Below are positions 1 through 11,572 of a stretch of 64,000 nucleotides of DNA, piece by piece. Positions within the stretch are counted from its first letter, which is position 1, and each line of letters starts with the position of its first letter. The position numbers and the translations under genes are program-made. The stretch covers positions 10,336,001 to 10,400,000 of the forward strand of contig CM060893.1 in the NCBI GenBank assembly GCA_030762935.1. The letters run 5' to 3'. The DNA is from Hymenopus coronatus (taxonomy: Eukaryota; Arthropoda; Insecta; Mantodea; Hymenopodidae). The notes under the pieces are model-generated. The model was given only the letters and a program-made list of their open reading frames with translations, made no database searches and had not been told where the DNA came from.

Positions 1-277
1 AGTTTCTGCTATGAAAAACGTATACTTTTCTCATACAGGAACTTGTCAACTCCTATCCATATAAACAAAGGAACTTCACTGACATAGCAACCAGCTTTTG
101 ACTATCACTTTAACCTATAGTTGTCCTTTATTTTGCTTCTACTTACAAGGAAGCGATTAATAAGACTATTTCTGCTATTTTTTTCTGATTACCATAAAGT
201 AAATAGAAGTATAAGACTTTTAAGAATAATTTGTTGCAGGGATATAGAGAAAGTCATGTGAATAGTACACATTCATT
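1..277 (-). mobile_element. R1 repeat, partial copy cut by window edge
   Basis: The 5' third of an R1 element on the minus strand. It ends with the family's 5' terminal signature in reverse complement (tagagaaagtcatgtgaa followed by tacacattc). The hairpin end lies outside the window. Confidence 0.8.
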
Positions 278-788
278 GGACTTAAGGATGCTGATGAACT
301 GCCAATTTTACCTTTTGAAATTTAGTGGAGATCATGCGCATTTTATAAAGGTGACTGAACCAGTTAGTTACTGACTGAAAGCTCACACCCTGATTGACCT
401 CCAATTAACACTACATTAAGTTACATCACATGACTGCTTGTATGCCACAGTATTTGTCAGAGCAGAGCTTTTTTCCTTGTTGAATGTTTGCTCAAAAGCA
501 AGCATATTCAGGACCTTCCAAAAATGACCAATTATTATCATTATATGTTCTAATGCACATGTCTGGGTTTTTTTTTGCAGATGTTAGTTGCAGTTGTAAC
601 AAATGTGCATATTGCTGCAATACGACGCGTAACAGCCAGTTAATATCTATTGTTTCAATCTGCTTACACATGCACATTGATGACTGTTTGAACTTAGAAA
701 TATTTCTCGCATCATATGTTAAAGAAAGTTTCTCCATTTTCTCATTATTTGCCTTTAGTAAATGGATTTTTTCACTCTAACTAAAAGT

Positions 789-790
<2 letters not shown>
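278..790. other. unrecognised stretch
   Basis: AT-rich, with no convincing coding sequence, RNA gene or repeat. The two overlapping short reading frames at 484-780 show no recognisable domain and carry no codon signal I trust. Confidence 0.5.

Positions 791-848
<58 letters not shown>
791..848. repeat. (GA)n microsatellite
   Basis: About 29 uninterrupted GA dinucleotides. The tract sits where the hairpin end of the adjoining minus-strand R1 copy should be. Confidence 0.97.
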
Positions 849-851
<3 letters not shown>

Positions 852-1513
852 TGTGCATGGCGCACCTCTGTGCGTGACCAGTATAGCTGCAGAATAACAA
901 TTCTGCTCAATACCAAACTTGGAATTCTAGTTCAATATCTTCCAAAGATGGGATATGCAGATTTTTAAAAAACTCCCCCATAACAAACTACCATTTATAT
1001 GACACATTTTTCATTATTTTTTATTTTGTCAAAAAATTATTTTATTAAAATATCATGTTTTAAAGATACTTTCAAGCCAAATAAAATGCTTATCTTGAAT
1101 TTTCTGTGAACAACATGTGAGGTCCTTTTATTCTGTATGACTTTAGTGTAATTGCTAAACCCATAAGAAATACACATAATCTTGCTACATAAATAATCTA
1201 GATCTTGTTAAAGCATACAATTTATGTCAATAAAATTCTTTGTGGTGTTAACCACTTTCAAGATATTCTTTACTATTTTAAATTATTATTTATACTTTTC
1301 TCATGCAAACAGCCTGGAATTTCAAAGCCATCACACAGTGACTTACTTTTTAAAAACAGATTACTAGTTTAATCTTCTCTATCCTTTTTACTGCTAAAAC
1401 AAAATGCTTAAATGTGTAATGGAGTTTTAACCCAATTATCAAAAAGCAAATTTTATAAAAATAGTTTGCAACAGATAGTAATAAGTCATGTGAATGAAAC
1501 AAATCAGATTTTA
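849..1513 (-). mobile_element. R1 repeat, diverged copy
   Basis: Follows the R1 order on the minus strand: the 'caagtttggt'-type block (895-925), the 'aaaatgcttatcttgaattttctg' region near 1083-1106, and the 5' terminus (aagtcatgtgaatgaaac, 1484-1501, then caaatcag). It is more diverged than most copies, so it is probably an older insertion. Confidence 0.65.
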
Positions 1514-1734
1514 ATTGTTTTATGAGCAGACCAAGAATACCTCTTTATTCCAATTTAATAATGTGTAACCAAGAAGTCATTGCAAAAACTTATTTCAGAA
1601 ACAATCTAGTCTATTAATATACAGACTGTTTAGCTTTAGCCTTTTAAAAGATATATTTTAAGTTGGAACTTATAAGCTATACACATTTGATATCACAACT
1701 AAAGATAACTCGGTGGACATTTTATCCAATACAT

Positions 1735-1925
1735 ATGCAGTTCAAGAAAAACCTAGTCCACATATTTATCCTATATATAGGTTTCAACACAACTGGAAAA
1801 TATTTGTGTACATTTGTGCAGTTTAAGACAACTTAATAGACCTATTGAGTTCAACACTACTTGGGCATGTTTGCCATGAACTTGTGTAGTTCAAGACAAC
1901 TTAATAGATACATTTGTCTAGCAAC
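1735..1925. repeat. degenerate tandem repeat, about 70-80 bp period
   Basis: The motif CAGTTCAAGACAACTTAATA recurs near 1738, 1819 and 1888 with substitutions. The blocks between it share acatttgtg-like segments. Confidence 0.5.
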
Positions 1926-2033
1926 ATGTTATCCCTATATATACAAGCAAAGATTGTTTAACCAAAGAAATTCATTTAGTTCTCAACTTCAATTTTAGGC
2001 TAATAGAAAGGCTTAGTAAACAAAATTCAACAC

Positions 2034-2850
2034 TTATACCCCCGCCGCTGAATCCTTGCACTTGACAGTTAGGAGTTAAGTTGGTACATCCACAGAAAAC
2101 AGTAGAAAAGCTTTACTGGTCTATATGCTGCACCGTTGCAATATCTGGCTATTTCCAACCACATGCTCAGTTTGTGAACTCCTAACGCATGCATTGAGCT
2201 GTTCTATACAAGATACGTATTATTCATTGTTATTTATATTTGTTGATAGTGTTGTTGATGTTTGTTTGTACGTGAGGGAACATAACAAGACTTTCACAAT
2301 TATAGAGGTGGATAGACTTTTGCTGGGAGGTGTGGCGAGATTGGACGTGGCTACATAGAAGAAAGTGAATCACGTTCACAAAATAATACGAAAAAGCACA
2401 GGAATTAGACGGAATCATCAGTGCATGTGAACCACTAATGATGTCTTGGTGACAATGACGGTGATCCTTTCCAGAATGATGAAGGAGACTTGGATGAATT
2501 TGAGCCATTAAAATTCCAAACTGGTGAAAATCATTTTGTTATACCTTTCTCTCATTGTAACAGACTATTTTGCATTAATTTGTTCTATATTGTCGTAAAT
2601 ACCTAATGTATGCTACATGCATTACAGTATCAATATTATTTTCGGACATCAATAATAACGAATAGTTTCATTATTCAAAGGCATTCATTTACTATGTACA
2701 CTGTTTATATTCCTTGTTGCACACAATAGAGACATTTATAATCAGCTGTTGTTGTTTACTAATTACTCTGGCAGCTCAAAGGCAGCATAGCCAAACCTAT
2801 GTGAAACCACCCGAACTGTCAAGTGCAAGGATTCAGCGGCAGGGGTATAA
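2034..2850. mobile_element. DNA transposon relic with 37-bp terminal inverted repeats
   Basis: The segment 2034-2070 is repeated in reverse complement at 2814-2850 with one mismatch in 37. The outer ends read TTATACCCC on both sides; if the element starts at CCCC it is flanked by TATA on each side, a possible 4-bp (or TA) duplication. The interior has no transposase, although 2452-2505 could encode a short acidic stretch (DDGDPFQNDEGDLDEFE). I cannot place it in a superfamily. It is most likely a non-autonomous or internally deleted element. Confidence 0.75.
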
Positions 2851-3156
2851 CATGTCATCTCACATTTTTCTCCAAAATACCAAATAATTGTAAATGTTAC
2901 AAAAATATGCTTTTTCCATTGCACCATACAACAGCAAACTTTGCTTTCTTCCAAGCTAAAAGCACCATAGAAAATGAATTTCACTGTCAATACTATTTTT
3001 TCTCTTCTTTATATTTAATAGAAATACAAAATTGCTTGAAACAAGCAACTTCACCACTATATAATGACATAGATAAGCCAGCAATATTTGTTTGGTAACA
3101 GAAGGTAATTTCTCTAGTTTACATTTTCTACATCATTGCATAATGAAAGATTTACT

Positions 3157-3162
3157 TTTATT
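3157..3162 (-). promoter_or_regulatory. candidate polyadenylation signal of gene A
   Basis: AATAAA on the minus strand, about 225 bases beyond the gene A stop codon. It was chosen by position and motif only. Confidence 0.4.
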
Positions 3163-3385
3163 ACCTCTTCCAGGTTTAAAGTCTTCTAACTCAAAAGAAA
3201 CAAAACAGTGCAAAATTTAGTTATTTGTAGTATTGCATTAACAAAGTGTGGTACATTAAACTAGTGGAGGATTTCAATTTGGCTCTTACTTCACATAGGC
3301 ACAAATACACCTATACTTAAAAGTTAAGCAGCCTTTTACAAAATATGTTTACACATGTACCACTCAGCAAAGCTTGTCTTTTAAC

Positions 3386-4535
3386 CTAGTGAAGTAGTTT
3401 ATGCTTTTTCAAACTTGATGATGAGAAATAGCTCTTATCACACTCGTCACATTTAAATGGCCTTTTGCCCTCATGACCTAATTTATGTGTTTTCAAATTC
3501 GATGATGAGTAATAGCTCTTATCACACTTATCACATTTAAATGACCTCTTGCCTTCATGTCTAAAGCTATGTTGTTTCAAATGTGATGCTGTAGTGAAGC
3601 TCTTTTCACATTTGTCGCATTTAAACAGCCTTTTGCCTTCATGAATTAAATTATGTGTTTTCAACTTGGATGCTTGAGTAAAGTTTTTGCCACAAATGTT
3701 GCACTTATATAACTTTATGCCCTCATGGGTTAAATTATGTCTTCTTAATCGTGGAAGAGTTGGAAAGCTTTTATCACAAACATTACATTTGTGTTTGCTA
3801 TTGCCCTCATGAATTGAAGTATGTGCAATCAAAAAGGATGATCTGGTAAAGCTCTTTTCACACTTGTTGCACTTGAATGGCCTTTTGCCCTCATGAATTA
3901 AATTATGAGCTCTCAAATTTGAAGCCTGAATAAAGCTCTTGTCACAAATGTTACATTTGTGTTTTCTATTGCCCTCATGAATTAAAATGTGTGCTTTCAA
4001 ATTTGATGCCTGAGTAAAACTCTTGTCACAAATATTACATTTGTGTTTCCTACTGCCCTCATGAACTAAGATATGTGCTTTCAAATTTGATGATTTGGTA
4101 AAACTTTTATCACAAATATTACACTTGTGTTTGCTATTGCCCTCATGAACTGAAATATGTATGTTCAAATTTGATAATCTGGTAAAGCACTTGTCACACT
4201 TGTTGCATTTGAATGGACTTTTGCCCTCATGAATTAAATTATGAGCTCTCAAATGTGATGCCTCAGTAAATCGCTTGTCACAAATGCTACACTCGTGTTT
4301 TCTTTTCTTCTCATGAGTTACGTGAGTTTGTAAATCTGATGCCAGATTAAAGCCCTCACTGCAAAATGTGCACTTGTTTAGCATTTTGTCATCCACATGG
4401 AATGTCTCTGTGATATTGTCTCTGTTATCTTTTTCAGGGCATGGGACATTATTTTCTATAAGTTTTAGGTAGCCCTTATCTAAACCTCTGTTGGTGTCAC
4501 CAGATTCACAGTTCCACACTGCTTCCATGTCCAAT
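3386..4535 (-). CDS. Gene A terminal exon: C2H2 zinc-finger array
   Basis: Encodes 382 residues ending in the stop at 3386. After a roughly 65-residue leader (LDMEAVWNCESGDTN...) comes one degenerate finger (CTFC with H-x2-H spacing) and then 11 regular C-x2-C-x12-H-x3-H fingers to the C-terminus. Such arrays bind DNA in the nucleus, so this is probably a transcription regulator; the target is unknown. The linkers read HEGKRPF rather than the usual HTGEKPF. The open frame continues upstream to 4597, but that extra part (MINLFSCSVFFIVIIFLL...) is the translated pyrimidine tract of an intron: the acceptor is tgctacatttcag before ATTGGACATGG, so the exon begins at 4535. Its first base completes a codon with the GG left by the micro-exon at 22913-22962. 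Confidence 0.9.
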
Positions 4536-5117
4536 CTGAAATGTAGCAGGAAAATAATCACAATAAAAAAGACACTGCAGGAAAACAGGTTGATCAAAGC
4601 TTTATTGCTTCAACAAAATCAGTGATGTACACAAAATCCTAGCTTTGACATGAAGACTTGCCTCTGACATAAAGTGCAATCTTTGATTAATTTGTTTCAA
4701 GTTGATTACTCAATCAACAAAACTTTACAAACAACCTTTTTAAAATTCTCATTGAAGAAAATCCACAAATATCATAAAAGCTGCTACAAATGATGGGTTA
4801 ACAAGTCATTTAAATATTCAAACATGATGTTCGAATAGATGAGCATAGAGGTATGGCATTTTAATATTGTATTTTTTCATTATTTAAATAATTCTTTTTG
4901 CCTGTTGTGCCTTAGTTAGAGGTAAAATTTATAACCATGCATTCCACTGGCACCTAGTAAGCATCTTTAGTCCCATTAGGAAATTAATATGGAGAGTAAG
5001 GGTTTAGGGACAATTAAGGTATTTTAAAATTTTACATTTTAATTTTATTTTCTATCACTTTGTATATGTCTCATCCTTTTCAAATACCAAATGCCACACT
5101 CCTTTAGATTGTGCAAA
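4536..5117. other. intron of gene A, nothing recognised
   Basis: Contains the acceptor and its pyrimidine tract at the low end. No repeat or coding signal was seen in the rest. Confidence 0.5.
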
Positions 5118-5119
5118 TA

Positions 5120-6385
5120 CGGGTCAGCTGATAAGTCCTGGGACTCTCAATGAAAATAGCATTTAAGAAAAATTTTTTTTGCTTTATTTGTCAAAATAAT
5201 CTCCAGAAAGCCTAATACATTTGTCATAGCAGTGTTCTAATTTAACTAAACCATCTCTGTAGTGCAATTTATCATGGTCCTCAAAATAGCTGTTTACCAC
5301 ATCAATGACTTCGTAGCTGTGAAATCTTTCATCCTCCAAAACATTTTTTGAGGTTTGGGAACAGGTGGTAGTCTGGATCTGGTAAACAGGGTGGATGTTC
5401 AAGCAATTCCAATTTAAATTCACACATTTTCCCCATTGATGGGCCGGAACATTGTCGTGATGAAACAAGATTTTTTTTTTTTTTTGCCAAATGAGGTCTT
5501 TTTCTTTTCATCACATTGCTCAAACATTGCAGTAAGCTTGCATAGTAGTCACCTGTGATACTTTTACCCTTTTCCAAATAATCAATAAAAATAATTCCCT
5601 GTGCAATCCAGAAAACACTTGCCATAACCTTGTTAGCTGACAAAATTGACCATGCCTTTTTTGGAGTTGGTTCACCTGGTGCAATCCGCATTTGTTACTG
5701 TGATTTACTTTCTGGAGTGTAATGATGTATCCAAGTTTCATCCATGGTAATAAGCAGGCTAAAAAATTCACTGAGAATTTTACAGTAGAGCTCCACATTC
5801 TTAACAGAAACAGTTTTTCTGTGCAACTTTTGATCAGGTGTCAACAAATGTGGCACCCATCTTGCACTGACCTTATAAAAACTCAAAACATTACTTGAAA
5901 TATTACCTGCACATTCTTTTGATATGTTTACATCCTCTGCTATCTCAAACTTTAATCTACAGTCTTCCAGTACTAAACAATGAATTTTTTCAATGATCTC
6001 TGGAGTTGTCACTTTTACAGGGCGTCCAGAGCGAGACTCATCACTAGTGCTCGTACGTCCCATTTTAAACTCTGCAACTCACCTTTTAATCATTGAATAT
6101 GAGGGGGCAGAGTCTTTCAATGTACTGTCCATTTCCTCCTTAATTGCTTTAGGTGTTAAGCCTTTCAAATGGAAGTATTTAATCACTGCTCGTTTTACCA
6201 CATCCTCCATTTTTGTGAAAACTCTAAAGTTGTCTTGTTTAAAATGCTGTCATTCAAAAACTAAACAAGCTATTGACCTATAACTAAGGATGCAAGCTAG
6301 TCTAGAATTAAATCATATGATGCTACTGTCTAACTGGCCTAGTGGCACCATATCTGTTTGAGGCCCAGGTATCAGCTGACCCTCG
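5120..6385 (-). mobile_element. mariner transposon, full length but dead
   Basis: Both ends carry matching terminal inverted repeats (gggtcagctgataagtcctg at the low end; its counterpart with a few changes at the high end), flanked by TA at 5118-5119 and 6386-6387. At 1266 bp it is the normal length for a mariner. The minus strand reads a broken transposase from about 6210: N-terminal helix-turn-helix (VVKRAVIKYFHLKGLT), DESRSGRPVKVTTPEIIEKI, the first catalytic motif ITMDETWIHHYTPESK, VFWIAQGIIFIDYLEKGKS, and FHHDNVPAH around the second aspartate. In-frame stops and frameshifts split it into at least four pieces, so it cannot make transposase. It lies in the long intron of gene A. Confidence 0.9.
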
Positions 6386-6422
6386 TACATTCTTCATAAG
6401 CAATACTGCAGTTTCGGGTGAT

Positions 6423-7150
6423 TCATATCAATGACCTAGAATTTTTTCTTTTATTTTGGGGAATAGAAAAAGCCATATTTGGACTGTAGGAAGGATGGAA
6501 GAAGTATTTGATTCCTGACTGCAGCAGAAATTGAATTGTTTCTCTTGCATTGTGGGCAGAGGCATTGTTATGGGGCAACAAAATCCCATGCAGATCAGCC
6601 GTAAGACACTTTGTTCTCAATTCATTAAAGACGTGTGGCAGACATTTTGTGGTGAACCATCTGGCAGTAACAATCTTTTGTCCCTCAAGCAGAACTGTCA
6701 CAATATGGCTGCTAGCTGAGAAGAAACAACAAATCATTTTCTTGCTTGCTTCAATTTGTTGAGGGATGCTCTGTTAGGAAGACCCTGACTGATGACTGTC
6801 ACTTGCTTTCCATTTCATATGGGCATATCCAGCTTTCATCCCCTGTTACAATGTTAAATATGTTTTTGAATCTTCCCCCACCATCAAATTTTATATAATT
6901 TCCTGGCACTGTTGCACACGAGCCTGTTTCCACTTATTTGTGAAGCAGTGGAGGATCCAACGACTGCGGACCTAACTGACATGATTTTCTTTAAGGGTGG
7001 TTGTTCTTCCGATTTTCGGGCTTCTTCCTGCAACATGCACTGTACTTTCACCATATTTTCATTTGTTGCTGTTGTTGAAGCTGACCAATCTTCAAGGGAA
7101 TCCCTTCCTATTCTAAACTCTACAAATCATCGATAAATGAGAGATTGTAA
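6423..7150 (-). pseudogene. second mariner-type transposase relic, different lineage
   Basis: The minus strand reads VTGDESWICPYEMESK (first catalytic Asp), then KMICCFFSASSHIVTVLLEGQKIV, LPHNNASAHNARETI (where HDN has become HNN) and FFHPSYSPNMAF. Upstream, EDWSASTTATNENMVKV resembles the mariner N-terminal linker. Several stops and shifts break it. The wording differs clearly from the neighbouring mariner at 5120-6385, so it is a separate lineage. I could not define its terminal repeats. Confidence 0.75.
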
Positions 7151-8115
7151 AGGGCAAATATCACCAAATGCATGATGCAGTCTTTCAAGTTTTTCTCTCA
7201 ACCCTAAATTGATGTTTAAGTCATAAAAAATCATAAAGAGTATATGCTCTTGCTGGAGACCCATCCCAGATTACTGTACAATTACTTTATAGTCCACACA
7301 GAAAAGAAGCATTATTTTGTAATTTAGGTTTTTCCAGCTTTTATTTACCTTTATAAATAAAATGTTCCTATTAATAATTACATAATAATGTAAATGCTTC
7401 CTCAATTCCATATTCCCTATGATATTTAGGATATATTATAATCATGAGTAGCTTTCTGTTTATTTGTATACTGGAAGTGTCTATTTTGTTCATTGCCATA
7501 GCAGCAGAGGTGAAGAATTATAAATTGAACTAGTTGCTCGTAAAGTGAACCTGTTGAATTTATTGTGTTGCAATATTGCACAAAATAAAATCATAATTAT
7601 CTCAAGAATGGACAGCTTTATGGAAGGCATTTATTAAGGAAAAGCACTCAAAACAATGAGTTCTTTCAAAGTTTAAAAGGATGATTATAGATCACTTTCC
7701 ACCCTGTATTATCTCTCTCACTGAGGTGAAGAATGCAAGGTCTGAATTGCTCACTGCATTGTTTGCTGAATGTTGTTTTCCATATAAACTGTAGGATCCA
7801 GTCCAATCCTCTTTTTGGCTCTCTGTTGATGGCCACAATGATTGCTTCCCTCCTCAGAAATACAAAAGACCTTCTCATAAACATCCCACTTGGCCTAATG
7901 AAAGGCTGTGGATACTAATGAGCAGGGATAGCATTTTGGGGACCAATAGCAGGACACATGCAGATACCAGTTGCATACCTACCGAGTAGAGACCAACCTG
8001 CATTGGCGACTGCATGCGCCACACGTAAACAACCTGTAGCAACGCGTTGGGGAATATGGCTGACGCAATAGTATACTATACTATATATTACAATACTGTT
8101 TTACAGCTAATTAAT
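7151..8115. other. unrecognised stretch
   Basis: No known repeat of this window and no convincing gene. The reading frames at 7666-7884 (minus) and 7733-7918 (plus) overlap and have no recognisable domain. Confidence 0.45.
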
Positions 8116-8316
8116 GCCTTTGATGATAATACCAAGTTTGATATTTAACAGGCTTTTTGTTTTTAAGCTATGCTGTTCTCAGACACACACACACAGACAT
8201 TTTTCTAAAAATGCTTTTTTTGTATTCAGGGTGAAATCTTGGTATCAAACTTTTAGGTGCAATACAATACCTTCTCTACACTATGTACCTAGTACATGTA
8301 GAGAAAGTGAAAAGTA
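8116..8316 (+). mobile_element. R1 repeat, 3' end only
   Basis: Begins in the 'accaagtttgatatttaaca' block, contains a short (AC)n tract, and ends with the palindromic 3' terminus (tctctacactatgtacctag, then tacatgtagagaaagt). Confidence 0.8.
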
Positions 8317-8379
8317 CTGAACAATTCAAACCATTCAAAATGGATCTCAGAAACAGCTTATGTCACAAAAAGCGTTATT

Positions 8380-8755
8380 TGGAATAAAATGTTTTAAAGA
8401 GCTATGTATATTTTTGTGTAGTATGGCTTTTGTCTAGCACTTAACACATACCAGTTACATAAGATTATACAACATTTCTTTCAAATGAAGTAGCTTCACA
8501 GGCTATTTCCAAAAAATTCAAGATATGCATTTTATTTATCACGTAAATATCTTTTATTTTAAATAAAATCATTACAGATATTTTTTAGAAACTAAAGAAA
8601 TTTAAAAAAAAAAAAAAAACGTTTCATATAAAGTGCAGAAGGGGATGGAAGTATTTTCTTGAAAATCTTCATTTTACAACTTTGGAAGATAATAAACATA
8701 AATACAAAATTTGGTATTTATTTGACTTCTTTTCATTTTTGAGTTAAGCCCTCTC
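8380..8755 (+). mobile_element. R1 repeat, internal segment
   Basis: A diverged internal part of R1: 'ttccaaaaaattcaagatat' near 8510-8526 and the 'ttcttgaaaatcttc' block near 8655. Both ends are missing. Confidence 0.6.
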
Positions 8756-9018
8756 TCTCTTCCCCTTCCCTCTATCACCACCCACACCCACAGTGTGACT
8801 TCCTTGCTGCCCATAATCTTTGCAAATGTGTTAGCAGCATCCTTCTTACAAAGTATAGCATTCTTGTAAGGGTTTGCTTGGCTTCCTTTTAAGTAGCTGC
8901 ATTTATTGTCACAGCTGTTTGAGAAATTAGCACGGCAAGAGCGGTGGCACTTTATCAAAGCCTTTGAATGTGACACCTGGGCACTACATACACGTGCACA
9001 TGCAGCTTCTTCTAAAAA

Positions 9019-9846
9019 TCTGATGTGTTCCATTTACATGACTTTCTCAACATTTCTGCTACAAATTATTGTTAGAAAGCTTATGCTTCTATTTACTTCA
9101 TGCTAATCGAGAAAAAAATTAGCAGAAATAGCCTTATTACATGCCTCCTTGTAAGTAGAAGGGAAATAAGGGAGTACCATAGGTTAAAGTGATAGTCAAA
9201 AGCTGCTTGCTATGTGACTGAAGTTCCTTTATTCGTATGGACAGGAGTTGACAATTTCCTGTATAAGAAAACTATAAGTTTTTTTAAAGCTGAAACCAAT
9301 AACAAGGAATATTTCAAAAGTATTCAACTCCATGAAAAAAATGTACATGGCATAAATTGAGTATTTTAAGCTGTTCTACATTTTTTGTGTGATAAGTTTT
9401 TGTCCAACTCTTACAGTTTAGCTGTTATGCAAAATTCATCCAGAATCAAGTACTCTTCAGATGCTATACCCGGAAAATTCAAGATATACGTTTTATTTGT
9501 CATGTAAATATCTTTAAAATATATTTAATCAAAATTGTTAGAAGCATTTTTGAGAAAATCAAAATTTTCGAAAAAAGTTCCATGGGGGTAGGGGATTTTC
9601 TTGAAAATCTTCTTGTCGCATCCTTTGAAGATACCAAACCTAAATATCAAGTTTGGTCTTTTCCTTTTTTAGCTATGCTACCCACAGACAGACAGACAGA
9701 CACATGTGATTTTTCTAAAAATGCTTTTTTTGGATTCAGGGAATCTCAAAACATGTATTTCTGGTGAAATCTTGGTATCAAATTTTTGGGTGCATTACAA
9801 TACCTTCTCTATACACTATGTACATAGTACGTGTAGAGAGAATAAT
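9019..9846 (+). mobile_element. R1 repeat, complete copy (reference for the family)
   Basis: Defines the family. It starts TCTGATGTGTTCC, soon followed by ACTTTCTC; it ends with a palindrome around ACTATGTACATAGT and TAGAGAGAATAA, so the two ends carry a short inverted repeat (ACTTTCTCTA / TAGAGAAAGT in the consensus). The interior has a fixed order of blocks, including a dinucleotide or tetranucleotide tract (here CAGA repeats at 9685-9702). It has no coding capacity. The layout (short inverted repeats near both ends, a 3' hairpin, an internal microsatellite, no obvious target duplication) resembles Helentron-associated HINE/DINE elements. That class is an inference; a plain foldback element is the alternative. 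Confidence 0.75.
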
Positions 9847-10435
9847 AATTCAATATATTTCAAATTGGAAGCAGAGTAAACAAAAAGTATACTTTTTGTT
9901 ATATTCTGTATTCAACGAGAAATATAAAGAGTTATTACTCTCATACAATAGGGCTTAAAATTGGGAAAATCTGATACATTTAACATTATGGTGTTCATGA
10001 AATTGAAAATGTCCACATTTTCTTAAATGTTGAGCTCTTTTTGAGAGCAATAATTCCAATTTTCACATTAGATACAAGATAAAATATTTGCATATATTTA
10101 TAAAATAATGTATTTTCAAAGGTTGAGCCAACTTAGCCCATTAAAGGCCAAATTAGCTTCAGTTTGTAGTAAATGGTTCAATTAAGTATTATGCTAACAC
10201 TTCCTAGCTATAATTTACCACCTACGAATAATCCTGAAAAAGAGTTTAATGCAATGCTGTAATCTGAAAGTTAATTTAACCAAAAAGTGTCCTGAATGAA
10301 TCCCACTCCTGTAGAACTGACAATTTCTTTCTTTAATTATTTGGTTGTAAATTCACTTAATGAGCATTTTTAATGTCAAATTAAGCGGCATAATTAGGTG
10401 TTGATTGATGTTTGGAGGAATTTAGTGACAGTGAC
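9847..10435. other. unrecognised stretch
   Basis: AT-rich, with no open frame of note and no similarity to the repeats named here. Confidence 0.45.
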
Positions 10436-10503
10436 GGTCAAATTATATGTTTTATTAATTTGTTGAGTTGGTTTTTTAACACTACGTCACTTACATTGTT
10501 ATT

Positions 10504-10549
10504 ATGAGGGACTAGTTTCGAAAGCCTATGCTTTCATTTTCAACCTCAC
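10504..10549 (-). ncRNA. hammerhead-ribozyme-like motif (minus arm)
   Basis: On the minus strand: stem I GTGAGG pairs with CCTCAT (one G-U); then TTGAAAAT in place of the usual CTGANGA; stem II GAAAGC pairs perfectly with GCTTTC around the loop ATAG; then GAAAC, a two-base loop TA, and GTC, the usual cleavage triplet. Minimal hammerheads with a very short stem III are known from Penelope-like elements. The core departs from consensus (T for C, A for G, plus one extra base), so activity is doubtful. Confidence 0.4.
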
Positions 10550-10735
10550 GGGTCCAACTGCCATTGCTGGCTGCGTTTGCTTGTACACTCTTCTCTGGTG
10601 GCGAAATGATGAACTTCTTAACTAAGTTGTCTACTGGCGGGATTTAAAAGTTTATTAGCCGATCTTTGTTTTTCCATATGAGGATGTTTTCCCAGGTTGT
10701 GAGTTCATTGTGGCCTGACATGGTTTTAAGCAATT

Positions 10736-11050
10736 TTGGATTTGGATCTAGAGCACTTTAGAAACCTAAAATTGAAACAAGAAGATAAATCGGCAGTAGC
10801 ATTTCACTTTTGGAAAGAAAACCACAATCTAGATCCAAATCCAAAATTGCTTAAAACCATGTCAGGCCACAATGAACTCACAACCTGGGAAAACATCCTC
10901 ATATGGAAAAATAAAGATCGGCTAATAAACTTTGAAATCCCGCCAGTAGACAGCTTAGTTAAGAAGCCACCAGAAAAGAGAGTACAAGCAAATGCAGCCA
11001 GCAATGGCAGTTGGACCAGTGAGGTTGAAAATGAAAGCATAGACTTTTGA
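10736..11050 (+). pseudogene. Penelope-like element, C-terminal end of the ORF
   Basis: A 104-residue frame. From residue 6 it reads EHFRNLKLKQEDKSAVAFHF, then WKENHNLDP and WENILIWKNKDRLINFEIPP. The SAVAxH...H pattern followed by a helix-rich tail resembles the part after the GIY-YIG endonuclease of Penelope-like polyproteins. No reverse transcriptase or GIY-YIG core is present, so it is a 5'-truncated copy, and the first codons come from the centre of the inverted pair. The assignment rests on my recall of the family pattern. Confidence 0.5.
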
Positions 11051-11064
11051 AACTAGTCCCTCAT
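11019..11064 (+). ncRNA. hammerhead-ribozyme-like motif (plus arm)
   Basis: Second copy of the motif at 10504-10549, overlapping the end of the Penelope-like frame. Stem I (GTGAGG/CCTCAT) and the GAAAC-TA-GTC section are unchanged. Stem II is weakened (GAAAGC against ACTTTT: one G-U and one mismatch). Confidence 0.35.
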
Positions 11065-11132
11065 AATAACAATATAAGTGACGTAGTGTTAAAAAACCAA
11101 CTCAACAAATTAATAAAACATATAAAATTAGG

Positions 11133-11572
11133 TGTGTTGATTCCTTGAAATGGGATGCAAAGACATTTATTCTTTATTTTTGTCTTATTTTTGGCAGCTG
11201 TTTTAAACATTTTGTTCTAGTCACTGAAGACAAAGTATACACCGAATTCAATTACAGCTACTCAAGGGCATACCAGAGAGAAATTGGCACCCACAATCCT
11301 CCACAAAGAAACTCAACATGAGATTTCCAATTTGTTTACCAGTCCCAGTATTATGTTTCTTTGGGGAGGATTGCAAACACCAATTTCTCTCTGGTATGCC
11401 CTTTGAGTAGTAGTTATTGAATTCACAAGGAGAAGCAGTTGATTTAATGTGTACTATTATTTTCAGTGACCAGTACAAAATGTTGAAAACAACTGCTACT
11501 GCAACACAAAATACAAAAATAAGGCATAAGGAATAAAACACCTGTGCATCTCATTACAAGGAATCAAAACCA
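11133..11572. repeat. 440-bp imperfect palindrome
   Basis: The left arm from TTGATTCCTTG (11137) matches the reverse complement of the right arm ending CAAGGAATCAA (about 11557-11567). The arms meet near 11335, where 11262-11290 and 11380-11404 are almost perfect complements. It abuts the Penelope-like pair and could be a further part of the same element family. The minus-strand frame 11248-11541 inside it is a by-product of the palindrome. Confidence 0.75.

Larger units (their letters stand above)
10436..11126. mobile_element. inverted pair of Penelope-like element 3' ends
   Basis: Two copies of the same roughly 300-bp sequence face outward: arm 10440-10752 is the reverse complement of 10829-11126 with scattered differences, around a 76-base centre. 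The plus copy carries a Penelope-like C-terminal coding end (see 10736-11050). The minus copy has the same sequence with small deletions. Inverted, 5'-truncated neighbouring copies are a known habit of Penelope-like retroelements. Confidence 0.7.

Noticed and set aside
4536..4597. N-terminal hydrophobic segment on the gene A zinc-finger frame, as if a signal peptide
   Set aside because: It is the pyrimidine tract of the upstream intron ending in a clear acceptor; gene B shows the same arrangement.
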